Part shown: positions 33,340-44,825 of the stretch, piece by piece
Position numbering within the stretch: the first letter of the stretch is position 1
How the letters are laid out: every line of letters begins with the position of its first letter
NCBI GenBank assembly: GCA_000697355.1
Contig: JNEN01001161.1
Location: 124,001-188,000, forward strand
Direction: 5' to 3'
DNA: 64,000 nt
Source of the DNA: Syncephalastrum monosporum B8922
Taxonomy: Eukaryota > Mucoromycota > Mucoromycetes > Mucorales > Syncephalastraceae
Made by a program: the position numbers and the translations under genes
Notes under the pieces: generated by a model
Databases searched by the model: none
Told to the model about the DNA's origin: nothing
What the model saw: the letters and a program-made list of their open reading frames with translations, nothing else

Positions 33340-34138
33340 TTAGGCACCTTTGAAGTTGTAGCGGGTCTTGTCGAGTGCATCAATCTTCTCGTCCACCTGA
33401 CGCATCATGCGCAGTGATAGCAAATCCAGACCCAGCACGAACAGCGGCAAGAGCCAAAAGACACACTCGACGACAGACGCACGGTCGTAGAGGGCAAGGA
33501 TGGGGGCTACACTGCCTAGGATCGCCGAGATAGCGATCGGGATGCGGTGGGCGCTGACAGGAGCAAGACCACGGCCCTCAGGCGGGGTCTGAAGGAGGAA
33601 GGCCTCGCGTGGGGTCAGGCGACAGGTGTGGACAAATGCATACACACCCACGTAGAGACACCCGATACTCGTCAGGGACGCTAGTTCAGGCACAGGCATG
33701 AGAGATGGCACAGGGCTGCCCCAGAACGGGACCGGGATATGGGGCACGTAAAGGATGGTATGGCTCGAAAACACGAGATCGTACAGAAAGATGGAATAGC
33801 TTCTCGGGCTGTCTGTCAGTGTGCTTGTGCGTTTCTGCCGTGTACGGGCTTACATGCTCGAGACCAAGATACCCACCAGGATCATGCCTCGCTGTATCCG
33901 GGGTTATCAGACGTGCTTACAATAAGGAATCTCGAGTGCTTACTTGAATGGTCAGGTTGGAACTCTCGTTCTGCCGTCGCAGATCCTGCAGCAATCGCTC
34001 CTGCTCTAATCATAGAGTACCATCAGCCGTCCATTCCCAAGCAACGACCGTCCAATTGCCTTCTTCGTCAAGGTACTCCGCCTCGTCCTCTTCATGATCT
34101 GGTTTGGCAGGTGAAAATCGCTGTTGCAGATTTTGCAT
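33340..34138 (-). CDS. Small multi-pass membrane protein, family not recognised
   Basis: The proposed exons are 34060-34138, 33944-34005, 33854-33891 and 33340-33799, giving about 212 aa. An acidic N-terminus (DHEEDEAEYLDEE) is followed by a polar helix QERLLQDLRRQNESSNLTIQ. Then come four hydrophobic segments: GMILVGILVSSIYSIFLYDLV, ELASLTSIGCLYVGVYAFV, IPIAISAILGSVAPILALY and VVECVFWLLPLFVLGLDLLS. The C-terminus is basic (KTRYNFKGA). The first intron is ambiguous: either a GC-AG intron (donor at 34059) or a slightly shorter GT-AG intron keeps frame. The acceptor of the last intron may lie nine bases earlier. It is probably an ER or organelle membrane protein, and its function is unknown. 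Confidence 0.65.
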
Positions 34139-34328
34139 GGTTAAACTGGAATAAAAATGAAAAAAAAAAAGTAGTTTCAACAGCTCTGAGGTTGGTGAAC
34201 CGAACTTTAACCGCGTTTCAGGGTCGTGAATAGAGTTCACGCCACCTGCTGCTTTTATAACTCTCTTTCCTTTCCTTTTTCTCTTCCTTGACAACAACCC
34301 TTTTTTTTCCCTTCTCACCATCGTCGTC
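34139..34328. promoter_or_regulatory. Bidirectional promoter, membrane protein / MATH-BTB gene
   Basis: The two divergent start codons are only 190 bp apart, so both promoters share this stretch. It is pyrimidine-rich on the plus strand close to the BTB gene's ATG. No clear TATA box is seen. Confidence 0.5.
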
Positions 34329-36451
34329 ATGAGCAACGAAGGTAAGTTGTTCTGCCCCCACAACATAAAAACCGACGTACCCTGTAGTAGGAGTCATCAA
34401 GGCGTCTCACACCTGCCACTGGCGGATACCGGACTGGTCCCAGCTCGCTTTATGCACCGAGTACAATAGTCCTCCACTCTATCTCGATGATCTCAAATGG
34501 TAGGTTAATGCCTTGTATCCTTGTACTCGTACGTGCTGACTTTTTTTTTTACTACAATCCAGGTCCATTAAGGTTTCGCCCCTTTTTTTTTGTCTTGGGT
34601 TCGCGTGAAGTTACTCACCCACCTAGCCTGTATAGCTGTATAAAGGGCGCCCTGAGAACCCAGAGGTTTGTGTTGGATATACACTAGGAACGTTGTGTGA
34701 CTCATCACAAGTTATTTAGATGCTATCCTTGTTCGTCAAGATGCATGAAACTACGCCGGGATGCTTGCGCGGTGTGCGAAAGAAAATTCAGCTCACCCTC
34801 AAGGTCCACAATACGAACCCTACAAACTATTACAACGACTTTGGTGTTGGAAAACGTAAGCCCCGTCTTTTCTTGTATGGTCTAGTAGTTTTATATATAT
34901 GTATTATATATATATGTGTGTAGGCCTACACCCCATGTGGTTAAGCGAGAAGCATACCGAATGGGGCGAACCTGCCCTTGCGACGCTTAGTAGCCTCGAA
35001 CCATTTCTGAATCAGAATCAAGCCTCGCTTTCCATCAATATGATCATATTAAAATCAGAAGTGGACCCGCTGCCGCCCATCGCCGCTCCCGGCCTATCGC
35101 CTTTTGCCAACTACTTCAACTCACCTGAGTTTGCCGACGTTCAGCTGCAGGTCACTCCGTCTCTCACTGGCGGCAACGAAGACGACGCGTCGAGCACGTC
35201 AGAGGAAGCTAAATGTGCTATTTCACAAGACAGGCCTATTATTTATGGTCACAAGAATATACTTTCAGCCATGTCGCCCATGTTCAAAGCCTTGTTCACG
35301 AGTGGCATGCGAGAGTCTTACGAGTCCGTCATTACCATCCATGGCGTCGAGACCGGGGCGTTTACTCGCTTACTTCGCTATTGCTACACCTTTGATATCC
35401 AGTTTCAGTCGGTGCGCGATGCCTATGCTATTCTGGAGGTAGCCGACCGGTTCCAGGTGACAGCCGTTCGTGAAGAAGCATTGCGCTACATGCGCCAGGA
35501 GATAACGCACGACAATGTATGGGAAATATGGAGCTGGGCAGGTAAGATGGAAAGAAGGGTATGCAGATACAGAGCATCCGCCTCACCACCAAACCACGCA
35601 TTTGTTATGCAGATAAGTTTGATTGTGAGAAAACCCGTCAGGCTTGCCTGGAATATGTGAGTCGATACCTTCAAGATCTGATCAAGCACCCATCTTGGCT
35701 CCATGCTCAGCCAGAGGTGATCAAGGTGGCCTTCCAGATAGAAGAAGGCGTTCTGCCTAGTGAGGAAATGCTCTATGATGCCATCATGGCCTGGGCCAAG
35801 TATACGCCTAACATGCAGTCGGCATTGGAGCATAAAGCAGAGGGGCCTTTGGAAGGTGTGGATGACTCCACAGCATCCGTACAGCCTATCCAGCAAACTG
35901 CATCCTTATATGACCCAGAGCAAGAAGCGGCCAAAGTGGCATCTCCGTCACCCACACCCCCAGAAGACGAAGAGGAAACTCCCACTGTAACATGCTTTGC
36001 AGAGGACAGAAAGGAAGGCCTTGCCGAGATACTTCAATATATCCGGTTCCCTCTCATGGAGCCTGCTTATTTGGTCAACAACGTGGAAAAAGATCATCAT
36101 GTCATGGAGCTTCCCGGGGTGAGAGATCTGGTAAGTCACACCATTTATGTAAAGTGACTTCATCATTCATAACAGTCTATTTAGCTGTTTGAAGCCTATC
36201 GCCATCATGCTGTGGGTAAGACATTGGATGAGGGCTCTTTCCGCTGCTCTCCACGCCGCCACGTTTCTGAAGACTACTGAGAAGTTGTACATCGTATATT
36301 ACCAAAATATCACCTACCATTATACCATCATTGACATAGAGTATACTTATCTCCCGCATTACTCTCCTCATTTTTGTCGCAGTATGCATCATCTCGGTAC
36401 AAGTTTGCGCGAATTTGTAATATTCTAAGGTCACATGGCGATACCAAATGA
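34329..36451 (+). CDS. MATH-like, BTB/POZ and BACK domain protein
   Basis: The proposed exons are 34329-34341, 34388-34499, 34563-34572, 34720-34855, 34924-35541, 35613-36130, 36185-36211 and 36383-36451, giving about 500 aa. The N-terminal region (HTCHWRIPDWSQL, then IQLTLKVHN) resembles a MATH/TRAF fold. The BTB domain starts near FANYFNSPEFADVQLQV and has IIYGHKNILSAMSPMFKALF, MRESYESVITIHG, and LLRYCYTFDI. A BACK-like helical region follows (DCEKTRQACLEYVSRYLQDL and LYDAIMAWAKYTP). BTB-BACK proteins usually serve as substrate receptors for Cullin-3 ligases, and RBX1 is encoded in the same window. The 10-nt third exon and the last small exons are less certain than the BTB part. Confidence 0.85.
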
Positions 36452-36924
36452 AGAGAAGATCGGGATTATTCACTGGCAGTCCGTTTCAGTACGCGTGTAC
36501 TAAAGTAAACGGGTGCATGGTGTATATGTAATAGTACTTCATGCATACAGAGAAGTGTGTATTTTGTTTTACGTGCAACGGCTCGGGTTCTCGTTAATGC
36601 GCCTCATTTTTGTCTTTTACGCAGGCATGGTGATTAGTGGAAACAGGCACATTTAATCGCAGCTGCCATATGTGCGTCAAACCCGGGCTTCTATAGTACA
36701 CATTTGTGCCCCGTGCATATCTGCTTCTTTATTACGGCATCTTCACTGTGTCCTGTGCGCATATACTGTACCTTGAGAGGTCGTCTCTGTGTCAATGGTT
36801 GTCATTCATGCTTTAATTCCCCGCTCAAAGGTACCATAAGGAGACATTTGTGTCGTTTGGGGGAGAACTTACCTGGGCAACTATTGCCTAACAACCCACG
36901 CTTTCCCCCATTTGTCTCTCCAAC
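36452..36924. other. Intergenic region upstream of the phosphodiesterase gene
   Basis: Non-coding, 473 bp. It contains the promoter of the gene starting at 36925. No motif stands out. Confidence 0.6.
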
Positions 36925-38678
36925 ATGAGCCAAGATCCATCGCGGGCAGATGAGTCCCAACATCTGCTACCTTCCGACTCGCAACCGTCGTCTCACTATA
37001 ACAGTGTCGAGCGCAGTGACAGCATAGACAGTGGGACGTTGCAACGGAAGAAAGAGTGGCGGAACAGATACGGAGTCGGCGCCTTGATGCTCGTTCTGAT
37101 GGCACTAGGCGGCCTCACGCTTGGTCTCTGTGCAACCGCCGACAACCCAACACGACCCATCATGAGTAACGGCACTCACCATTTTCACCCTACTGTTATC
37201 ATGATATCACTCGACGGCGTCGTCAATCACGATCTGGACTTGCATATCACGCCTAATTTGGCTCGTATAGGTAGATGTGTGCATTCTATTGCATTGCGAG
37301 AATATAAGGAACTGACATGTTTACAAGCGGATGATGGCATTCGTGCGCATTGGATGACGCCATCTTTCCCGGTAAGTCTGTGCAGACATGAAGAAACAAC
37401 AGTGATTTTAAGGGGGGAGAGTGGCTGGGGACACAAGCAGAAGATGGGCTGAGGCCCTCTAATAATCCTGGCGTGCAGCCTATTACATTTCCGAACCATT
37501 GGACGTTGGTGACAGGGCTTTTACCGGAAGCCCATGGCATCGTCAACAATTATTTCTATGATCCTGTCCTGAACGACACCTTCAACTACAAAGATCCAGC
37601 ACACAGCTGGGATATGAAATGGTGGGGCGGTGAACCGGTACGTCAGACGGAACTATTGTTGACACTATAAGAGCGACTGCGAAACTGAGGGTTGATTAAG
37701 ATTTGGATCACGGCTGTGCGGCAAGGCAGGATTGCAGGAGCGATCATGTGGCCCGGATGCAGCGTTGCTTTCAATGACCTGCAGCCTTCACTGTCCGTCC
37801 CTTACAGTGACGCTATGACGATGGATGAGAAGGTGGATCAGGCGCTTGCATGGTTAGATTTGCCCTTTGAACAAAGACCGGAGTTTATCGGCCTGTATGT
37901 GCCCCAGGTGGACCAGGCCGGGCATCGTGAGGGACCTTTTGCGAATGAGGCAAGTTTTTCATTATATATATTTTTGTTCGTATTTGCTGCAGAGACAGGG
38001 TCCAACTGAAAATGTAAAAAACAAAAAAAGACGCTGAAACAGTTGAGACGCGCGGACGCAGGCGTCGGTCGACTGATGCATGGCCTTTCGGCACGTAACC
38101 TGACGGAGATAATCCATGTGATCGTGGTGAGCGACCACGGGATGAGCCAAACAGACGTATCCCGCCTAATCTACTACGAGGACGAGCTGACACCAGCCGA
38201 GCTGGCGTTGATCGACATCATCGAAGGTGATCCTCTGCTTGCTATCCGACCACCTGCCGATGTCAACCAAACCGACGCAGTGGATCGCTTGTACCACGCC
38301 TTTAAGCGACTCCAGCGGAAGTCGGGGCACTTTGAGGTCTACAAGCGCGAATCAATTCCGATGCGGTACCATTACTCGCACAACGAGCGCATAGCACCGC
38401 TCTTGGTGGTACCCGAGGCGGGGTGGCTACTGATCACGCACGAACGCTACAACAGGACAAGAGATGGCGACGTCTTCCGACCGCGCGGCACCCATGGCTA
38501 CGACAACCTGAATCCGCAGTCGCGCGCCTTCTTTGTCGGGCAAGGACCTATTTTCCCCAAGGATGTTACGGCCAAGCCTTTCCAGAATATCGAAGTGTAC
38601 GAGGTTCTGACGCGGATCCTTGACCTCAAGCCGGCTGCCAACAACGGCACATTGCGCGGGCATCTCCAGATAGAGTAG
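36925..38678 (+). CDS. Nucleotide pyrophosphatase/phosphodiesterase (NPP/ENPP family), type II membrane protein
   Basis: This is an alkaline-phosphatase superfamily enzyme that hydrolyses nucleotide pyrophosphate or phosphodiester bonds outside the cytosol. The exons are 36925-37270, 37328-37371, 37479-37637, 37701-37949 and 38043-38678, giving 477 aa. A cytosolic Ser-rich N-terminus is followed by one membrane span (about residues 52-72). The luminal domain has the metal-binding Asp in VIMISLDGV, the Thr nucleophile in PITFPNHWTLVTGLLPEAHG, DQAGHREGP, VVSDHGM and RGTHGYDN, so all metal ligands appear present. The usual Arg after SFDG is replaced (SLDGVVNHD). The intron after GPFANE uses a GC donor (GAG|gcaagt). 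Confidence 0.93.
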
Positions 38679-39139
38679 CGCTCAGGTGACAGATTGCAGT
38701 TTATGTACCAAATTAAAAAACTTTGTTGTTGCTGGATGAGGTCAAGACAAATCATGGGACCTCCAGTGGGGACGACAATTGACGCATTTTCACAGAAAGA
38801 AAGATATGGAGACACATATTTGTTGTTTCGCCTCGTTTGTGTGCTGATGATGCGTCGCAGCCAAGCCAATTTCTTTTTTTTTTTTGTGAGTCGCAATTTA
38901 TGCGCGAACCCGTGGGCGCAACTTGATGTCCGTCTCGTCATCTGATGCAGAACAAAGAGGTTCCGTGTCATGGTTTTAATATGTGCTAAATCGAGGGCCC
39001 AAACAAATGACAACATTCATATAAGAACCTGTCTCCCTTCTGCGCCGCTCCTCAACCTCTTTCGCCTTTTTTCCTTCAAGTACATTTTTACAATCATCGT
39101 TTTATTTTTTCTTTTCCTACCTCATATTCACACGCTTTT
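38679..39139. other. Intergenic region upstream of the bZIP gene
   Basis: Non-coding, 461 bp. A pyrimidine-rich stretch precedes the bZIP start codon. Confidence 0.6.
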
Positions 39140-39814
39140 ATGAACTCCATGAACCGGCCCATGTCTATCTCTGCCATCACGGCCCCCATCTTTCCGCCCT
39201 CGCCTCCCATTGGTTATCCTACCTCGGGCTCATCGTCTGGATCATATAAACAGCCTCATCACCAGCAGCCGTTGCAGCACCCGCACCATCGTTACGTGAC
39301 TCCGGCCCATACCACGACTTCGTCTGCCAACTCGTCCGTGCTCGGGTCGCCACCAACCTCGCCCGAAGACGTCGAGGACGATGCCTACTCACCACCAGTC
39401 TCGTCTGCGTCCCTGTCGTCAGCTTCCATCGCCAACGGCCCACCGCTCACGCTGCAAGAGCGGCGCATGCGGAATAAGGCGGCTTCAGCAAAATACCGTC
39501 AAAAGAAAAATCAACAGCAAAACGAGATGCGACACATGATTGGGAAACTCTCTGAACAGAACGCTGTTCTCGACCGCCAGCTGCAAGAGTTAAGGATGGA
39601 AAACGAACGTCTACGCGCCGCAGCGGATAAGCTGCGAGGCAAAATGGTGGCCAAGAAAATGGTGAAACAATGGATGGAACGTCACCAGCAGCAACAACAG
39701 CCACCTGCTTCGGCGTTTCAGCGTTGTCCACCGCAACAACAAAACCCGTCATCACATCCAAGTGACGACGAGGATGACGACGATTTCGACCTTGACCTAG
39801 ACGACCTCGAGTGA
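39140..39814 (+). CDS. bZIP transcription factor
   Basis: Single exon, 224 aa. A Ser/Pro/His-rich N-terminal half contains a possible MAP-kinase site cluster (SPPTSPED). The basic region RRMRNKAASAKYRQKK carries the N-x-x-A-A-x-x-[YF]-R core. A leucine zipper follows immediately (IGKLSEQNAVLDRQLQELRM, then ENERLRAAADKLRG). A Gln-rich patch and a strongly acidic tail (DDEDDDDFDLDLDDLE) follow; the latter is a likely activation domain. The type resembles ATF4/Atf21-like or Met-regulator-type fungal bZIPs; the exact orthologue is unclear. Confidence 0.93.
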   Translation: MNSMNRPMSISAITAPIFPPSPPIGYPTSGSSSGSYKQPHHQQPLQHPHHRYVTPAHTTTSSANSSVLGSPPTSPEDVEDDAYSPPVSSASLSSASIANGPPLTLQERRMRNKAASAKYRQKKNQQQNEMRHMIGKLSEQNAVLDRQLQELRMENERLRAAADKLRGKMVAKKMVKQWMERHQQQQQPPASAFQRCPPQQQNPSSHPSDDEDDDDFDLDLDDLE

Positions 39815-42289
39815 AGTCTATCAATCCTTGTCGAATGCACCCAACAAAACCAAAACATTTTGCACCATTTTCTTTTTACTTTTTAAACACACAACCCACA
39901 TCTCGTATATATATAGTAAATAATAGCATTGAACATACCCTTTCCCTCCTTAGCATACCATGGCATATGTACCTACATGTTCATCTCTCTCTATCCCTTT
40001 CCCCCAAAAAACAACGAACCATGATATATGATATCCATCGAAAGAAAAAAGAGTGGAGTTTAGTGTATATACATTCGCGGCGTTTTGGGGATCACGGGAG
40101 AGAAAGCAGAGTTTTTCTCGTTTCGGGTTCCTTTTTTTGTCAATCCCCGTTTTTGACTGACATGATAGAAGAGAGTATAAAACAAGCAGCAGATGTTATT
40201 GTTTGTTTTGAAGGACCCGTGGGTAGGCAACTCTGTGGGCCGCACATTCTCTCTCTCCAAACTTCTTACTTTGTTCGTACATCATGCATATTTACTCACT
40301 TTGATACACATGCATACATGCAACTAAATGAGAGAAAAAGACAAAATTACTGCCTTTATCATTTTGCTCCGGACCGTGGTGGCGGTGGCCGGCTGAAGTC
40401 GTGAGTGCGAAGGGTCCAACACCAACGCCCATAAACAGACCCATACAACATAAACTGCATCACATATATTTCTTTTGTATATTTATCTTTGCATGAGATA
40501 ATGAGAAAATGAGGGATAGGTAGAATAACAATCACGCACACTTGACAAGAACGGACGTCTGTCTCAAAAGACAAGACAAAAATGTCAATTCGTTCCCGGT
40601 CAGGAGAGTAGAACGTAAGTATGCATGTATAGAAGAAATCCTACAGCCTCGCAGTGGCCTGTATCTCTGATGGACCGAAGTACTTGTACATGAAACACTT
40701 TATCACGAGGAGGACACCTTCTGTTCCTCAGTGTGTATGCTGCGGTTTCTCTACTTTACCGCTGCTATGCATATTGCTACCAGTGTGCTGGTTTTGCTCT
40801 GCGTTCTGCTCGGCAGAAGGATAATTTTGTCATTGCATATATGTATGGTATAGAATGCTACTGCGTACTTGAATGCGTATGATAAAGAACACTATGGGTG
40901 CCCATTTCCATATACAGCGAAGCTAAGCAGACAGTGCATACATGCACGCACGACTGCCCTCGAGTTTAACCCGGCCAGAACATGGCATTAGAAGCCGTCG
41001 GGATGGTATCGGCCATAGCGTCCGTCGCTGTCATCACCTTGGCTCATTAGCATACGACCGTTATATCTTTGAGACATGACATATTTTATCTCTCACGGGG
41101 TCTTACGCATGGCGGGAAAGCTCAGCATACATATTGTAAGTGGGACGTGACTGTGCCCCCGTGCTAGACAGTCCAACTGCTGAACAAAATAAAGAACGGC
41201 ATGACCAAAGTATCAAGTAAATACACCGTTAGAATGATATGCTTAGATACATTGATCGTTGAAGCCTCCTATGATAGTGATCACGTTAGTTTTGTGTTGA
41301 CAGTCGCTATCGGTACACAGAGTCTTACCTTCAGCAGTATTCCCGGCTTTGAAGAAGGTACTTACTAGTTTAGCAATGTATATATATTTGTAAATATATG
41401 CGTCATTCAACGCTAGCAAAATTGGACTTGCTTGTACATGGTGTCCTCGGTATTACCAATTCATGTGGTTCTGTCGCTATCTCAATCGAGCTTTTTGTAA
41501 CTTGCACTGCCCATGATCCTTCTTGTTATCTTGAGAAAGCAGCTGAAAGGTGAAGATACTATTGCAGCATCACTTTATTTAGGTTGTGGTACGAACAGAA
41601 GATGATATTGTGATAGATATATACGTTGCGTTTCGAAACTTTCCCACTTTTAGATGGCAGTAGTTGAGAGCACTCCGGCTAAAGCAAATTAACTACCTTT
41701 GCCAAGAAAATTGACTACCTCTGCTTCTTCATTCTTCGTTCGTTAAGGTCTATATTGGTGTATGTTTCATAAACATCGATATCAAGTGAAATGTTTGGAG
41801 ATCACGCCACTTTCGTGATGTGTAACTGTGCATATTTCGCAAGCATGTTTTATTTGGACAGGCGTTCTGCCGATTTATGGCGCACGTCATATGCGCTATA
41901 TATAGATGTAAAGCCTGTGATGATATGTATGTATCAATAATACAATATGCAATCAGTGCAGTAATCAGACATGAGATAAATCGACATAATAACGTAAGAA
42001 GTATCCTTCCTATTAGAAACTGGGCTCAACGACAATGTTACTAGGTTACAATTTATCATCTATACATACATACACTGGTATCTTCAAATTCATGAGCGTT
42101 AGTTGAGGGGGGTGTTGTTACTGCCTCCAAAGGAGCACATTTCAACAATGACAGACATTAAGATTGAGCAGTAATTGGGTTTATATAGTTATGTGCATGC
42201 AAGAAAAAAGAGGAAAGAAAAGAAAAACAGAAGGAGTGAAGTATTAGAATTGGACGGGGACGTATGGGTATCGCTACAAGCGAATGCTA
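39815..42289. other. Longest gene-poor stretch of the window (about 2.5 kb)
   Basis: AT-rich, with no ORF longer than about 70 codons after 40.4 kb and no family signature anywhere. The part up to about 40.1 kb is probably the bZIP 3' UTR, and the part near 42.2 kb the PPS1 3' flank. No tRNA, snRNA or rRNA was recognised, although a non-coding RNA cannot be excluded. Confidence 0.55.
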
Positions 42290-43663
42290 TCAAGATTCTC
42301 TGTAAGACATGTTTAGAAGATGTATCTCCTTGCTGATAACGGGCCACGGTACGCTTGTTCGTCCTTGGAGCCGTTGGTCGAGTTGAAGCATTTCATACAT
42401 GAACTTGAGGTTGGGTTGTATAATCACACTCAACCGGCGTGCACGGACGTACAGGTACGCCTTGATAATGTTGTAGTTTAAATGTACCATCACATAGCAA
42501 ATAGTGATGGTTGCGCTCCGACTCACGCCTACGCGGCAGTGTACCAGGCATTTCATGCCTTGTGTCCTTGCGCTGTCTATTGATCAAAAGCGCATTAGTC
42601 TATGTAATTTTTTTTTTTTTTTGGTGGGTGAACCTTACCAATAAATGCCACGGTTTGATCTATCCGCTCCCGGATCGAGTCGATGCCATCATCATACAGA
42701 TTGTCCAGCAGCAAGACTTGGAACTCGGACGAGTCCAGGTTGGCATGTTCACCCACACTGATGACGTGTGTTATCCCGAGCGCCTTGAGCATGTCAGGAT
42801 TAGTCGCATGGTTGAGATTGCCAAGATAAAGGAAGGGCAGGACACGCGAAGGGAACGAGCCTTCAAAGCGCGGGGAATAGAACCATGCAAAGGCAGCTTT
42901 TTCGGCAGGGTCCACCTCGGGAACGGCTTGAAACAGATGCATGGGAACTGTCTCATCAATGTCTTCGTTGCTGATGGACATGTAATCGAACGCACGTGCA
43001 GGTACAGTCGCAAAGTTAGAAATGCCATTGATATAGGTGTCGTCATGAAGCGTCCGCTTGTCGCGGCCAGACGTCTCCTCCTCTTCATCCATATCGCCGT
43101 CGGTGGACAGATCATCTCCACCGCCCACGCTGAGTCGACTCACATGACTGGCGTTGACACCTGCCTCCCGTGCGGACGTTTCGCGCTTGCGTTTTAAAGA
43201 ATGGGGCGAATGGAGAAAGTGATACTCAATGCGACGCAGCGTAGGCACATCGGCAGCATAGACAAAAAAGTTGCGCATTTCATGAAGCTTGATGTAGGCC
43301 TCGGGTAAGCGTATCTTGAACTTGTACATGAGCCACGACAGGGCAAGCAGGCTCGTCTCGCTGTATCCGTCCGAGCAGTGGATTAGAATTTTACGGCCAT
43401 GGTCAGCCAGGTCTTCCATAAAAGCCAAGAGGTGATCGAGACGGTCAAGGAACTCATCGAACGCGGACTGAGCCACGGGCACACCTGTGGCATAGACGTC
43501 GAGGTGGATGATTTCGATGGGCATTTCGGAAGGAGGCAGTTCATTCAGAGTCTCGCGTGCGAGGGTGAGGGTGGAAGGAAGGGGCATGTCAGCGAGGTCA
43601 TGTGCCTCGATACAAACAGAAAACTGGTTTGGGTTATCGTCTGTGTCACTGTAATCGTCGCCA

Positions 43664-43702
<39 letters not shown>

Positions 43703-44825
43703 ATGTCGCGCACAGATGCAGGCGCATCCTGTGTGTTCCCTAACTGTACAGAGTTCAGATCCCGATCCGACAAAGCATCCAGCCTTTGTAAGACGTATGC
43801 GTATGCGTACCCATATGTTCGGAGTGATCTCGGTCGCACGGCTCATGGCTCGCATCTCCTCGCGTTCTCTTTCCATGAAGCGGAAGTCGTTGACGGAATT
43901 GCCGTTCGAGTCAAAGCTCACGAGCTGCGGGTATTTCTTCTCGAAAACTGCAAAGGGGTCTGTGCGCTCCGATACATGAGCAACCCCCTAATATTTTCTA
44001 TAACCCTTTTGGCTCACCTTGGATCACAAACACACGGTAGATCAGCTCGTTGGCGTTCTCGACTGCCTTTTTCCCGGCCGTGCGTTTGACATCCTGTATG
44101 TGTTCTAATCGTTCCTGGCGCAAGGTGGCCTGTGCCTGGGCAATGTTCAGGGCGACCTCGTCAGCCGCATGACCGTAGACAACAATATCGCTCACAGTGG
44201 CATAACGAGCCACTTGGATCCGAAAGTTGCGCAGATTGACCGAGGGCTCTGCTTCGGCGTTATTGATAAAGGCTTTGTTCGACACAATCTCGTTAGGCAG
44301 GACGGAATGGACGAGCCGAGCGAACTGATGGCATGCTTCGTCGGCATGGACTACGGTGAGCCCCCTGTACCTGGGCACCAGACTGCGCCGCACACCAAAG
44401 AAAAGGTTCTGCTGATAAGACTTCCCGTCGACGCCGTGCAGCCATGGAAAGAGCATATCGTTCGGGAGGGGAGTGCTGGCATAGAGGTGTTCAATCCGAG
44501 CAAATTGATCCGCTGTAATGCCGTAGATTGGTGGATCGCTCTGGATCACATTCTGCAGACAGTCCTCCGGGACATCAAACGAGGGCTCATTTTGCTGTAT
44601 GATGTGGAGATGCTGCTGCTTTTGCTCTTGGCGTGCAACAAAGGTCGAGAATGAGTCGATGGACGAGTCGACGGAGGGAGCGACAGTTTTGTCTGTTTCG
44701 TCGTCGTCCACCTGTGCCGGGACCTGGTTCTTGTTTGCCGGTGTCAAAACCGGATTGGCTGACAGAAGCTCGGGCAGTTCATTACTGTCATAAGCAGTCG
44801 AGCTGCGGACAGCGTCAATATCCAT
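42290..44825 (-). CDS. PPS1: Dual-specificity protein phosphatase PPS1
   Basis: Yeast Pps1 is a Tyr/Ser/Thr phosphatase linked to the S-phase checkpoint. The exons are 44018-44825, 43811-43947, 42639-43743 and 42290-42576, giving 778 aa, close to yeast Pps1. The N-terminal domain has a DPPIYGITADQFARI start. A degenerate phosphatase-like site IHCSDGYSETSLLALSWLMY lacks the arginine of C-x5-R. The C-terminal domain starts LPFLYLGNLNHA and carries the intact signature VHCRVGVSRSATITICYVM, with the Cys nucleophile and Arg. An Asp13 run encoded by GTC/GAC repeats lies near 43662-43700. The gap between the domains is rich in charged and Ser residues. Confidence 0.94.
43662..43700. repeat. GTC/GAC trinucleotide repeat coding poly-Asp in PPS1
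   Basis: About 13 consecutive GTC units on the plus strand (GAC, Asp, on the coding strand) lie inside exon 3 of PPS1. Confidence 0.9.

Noticed and set aside
40917..40930. gaagctaagcag string resembling loop C of 5S rRNA
   Set aside because: Only about a dozen bases match; the flanks show no 5S helices or internal control region.
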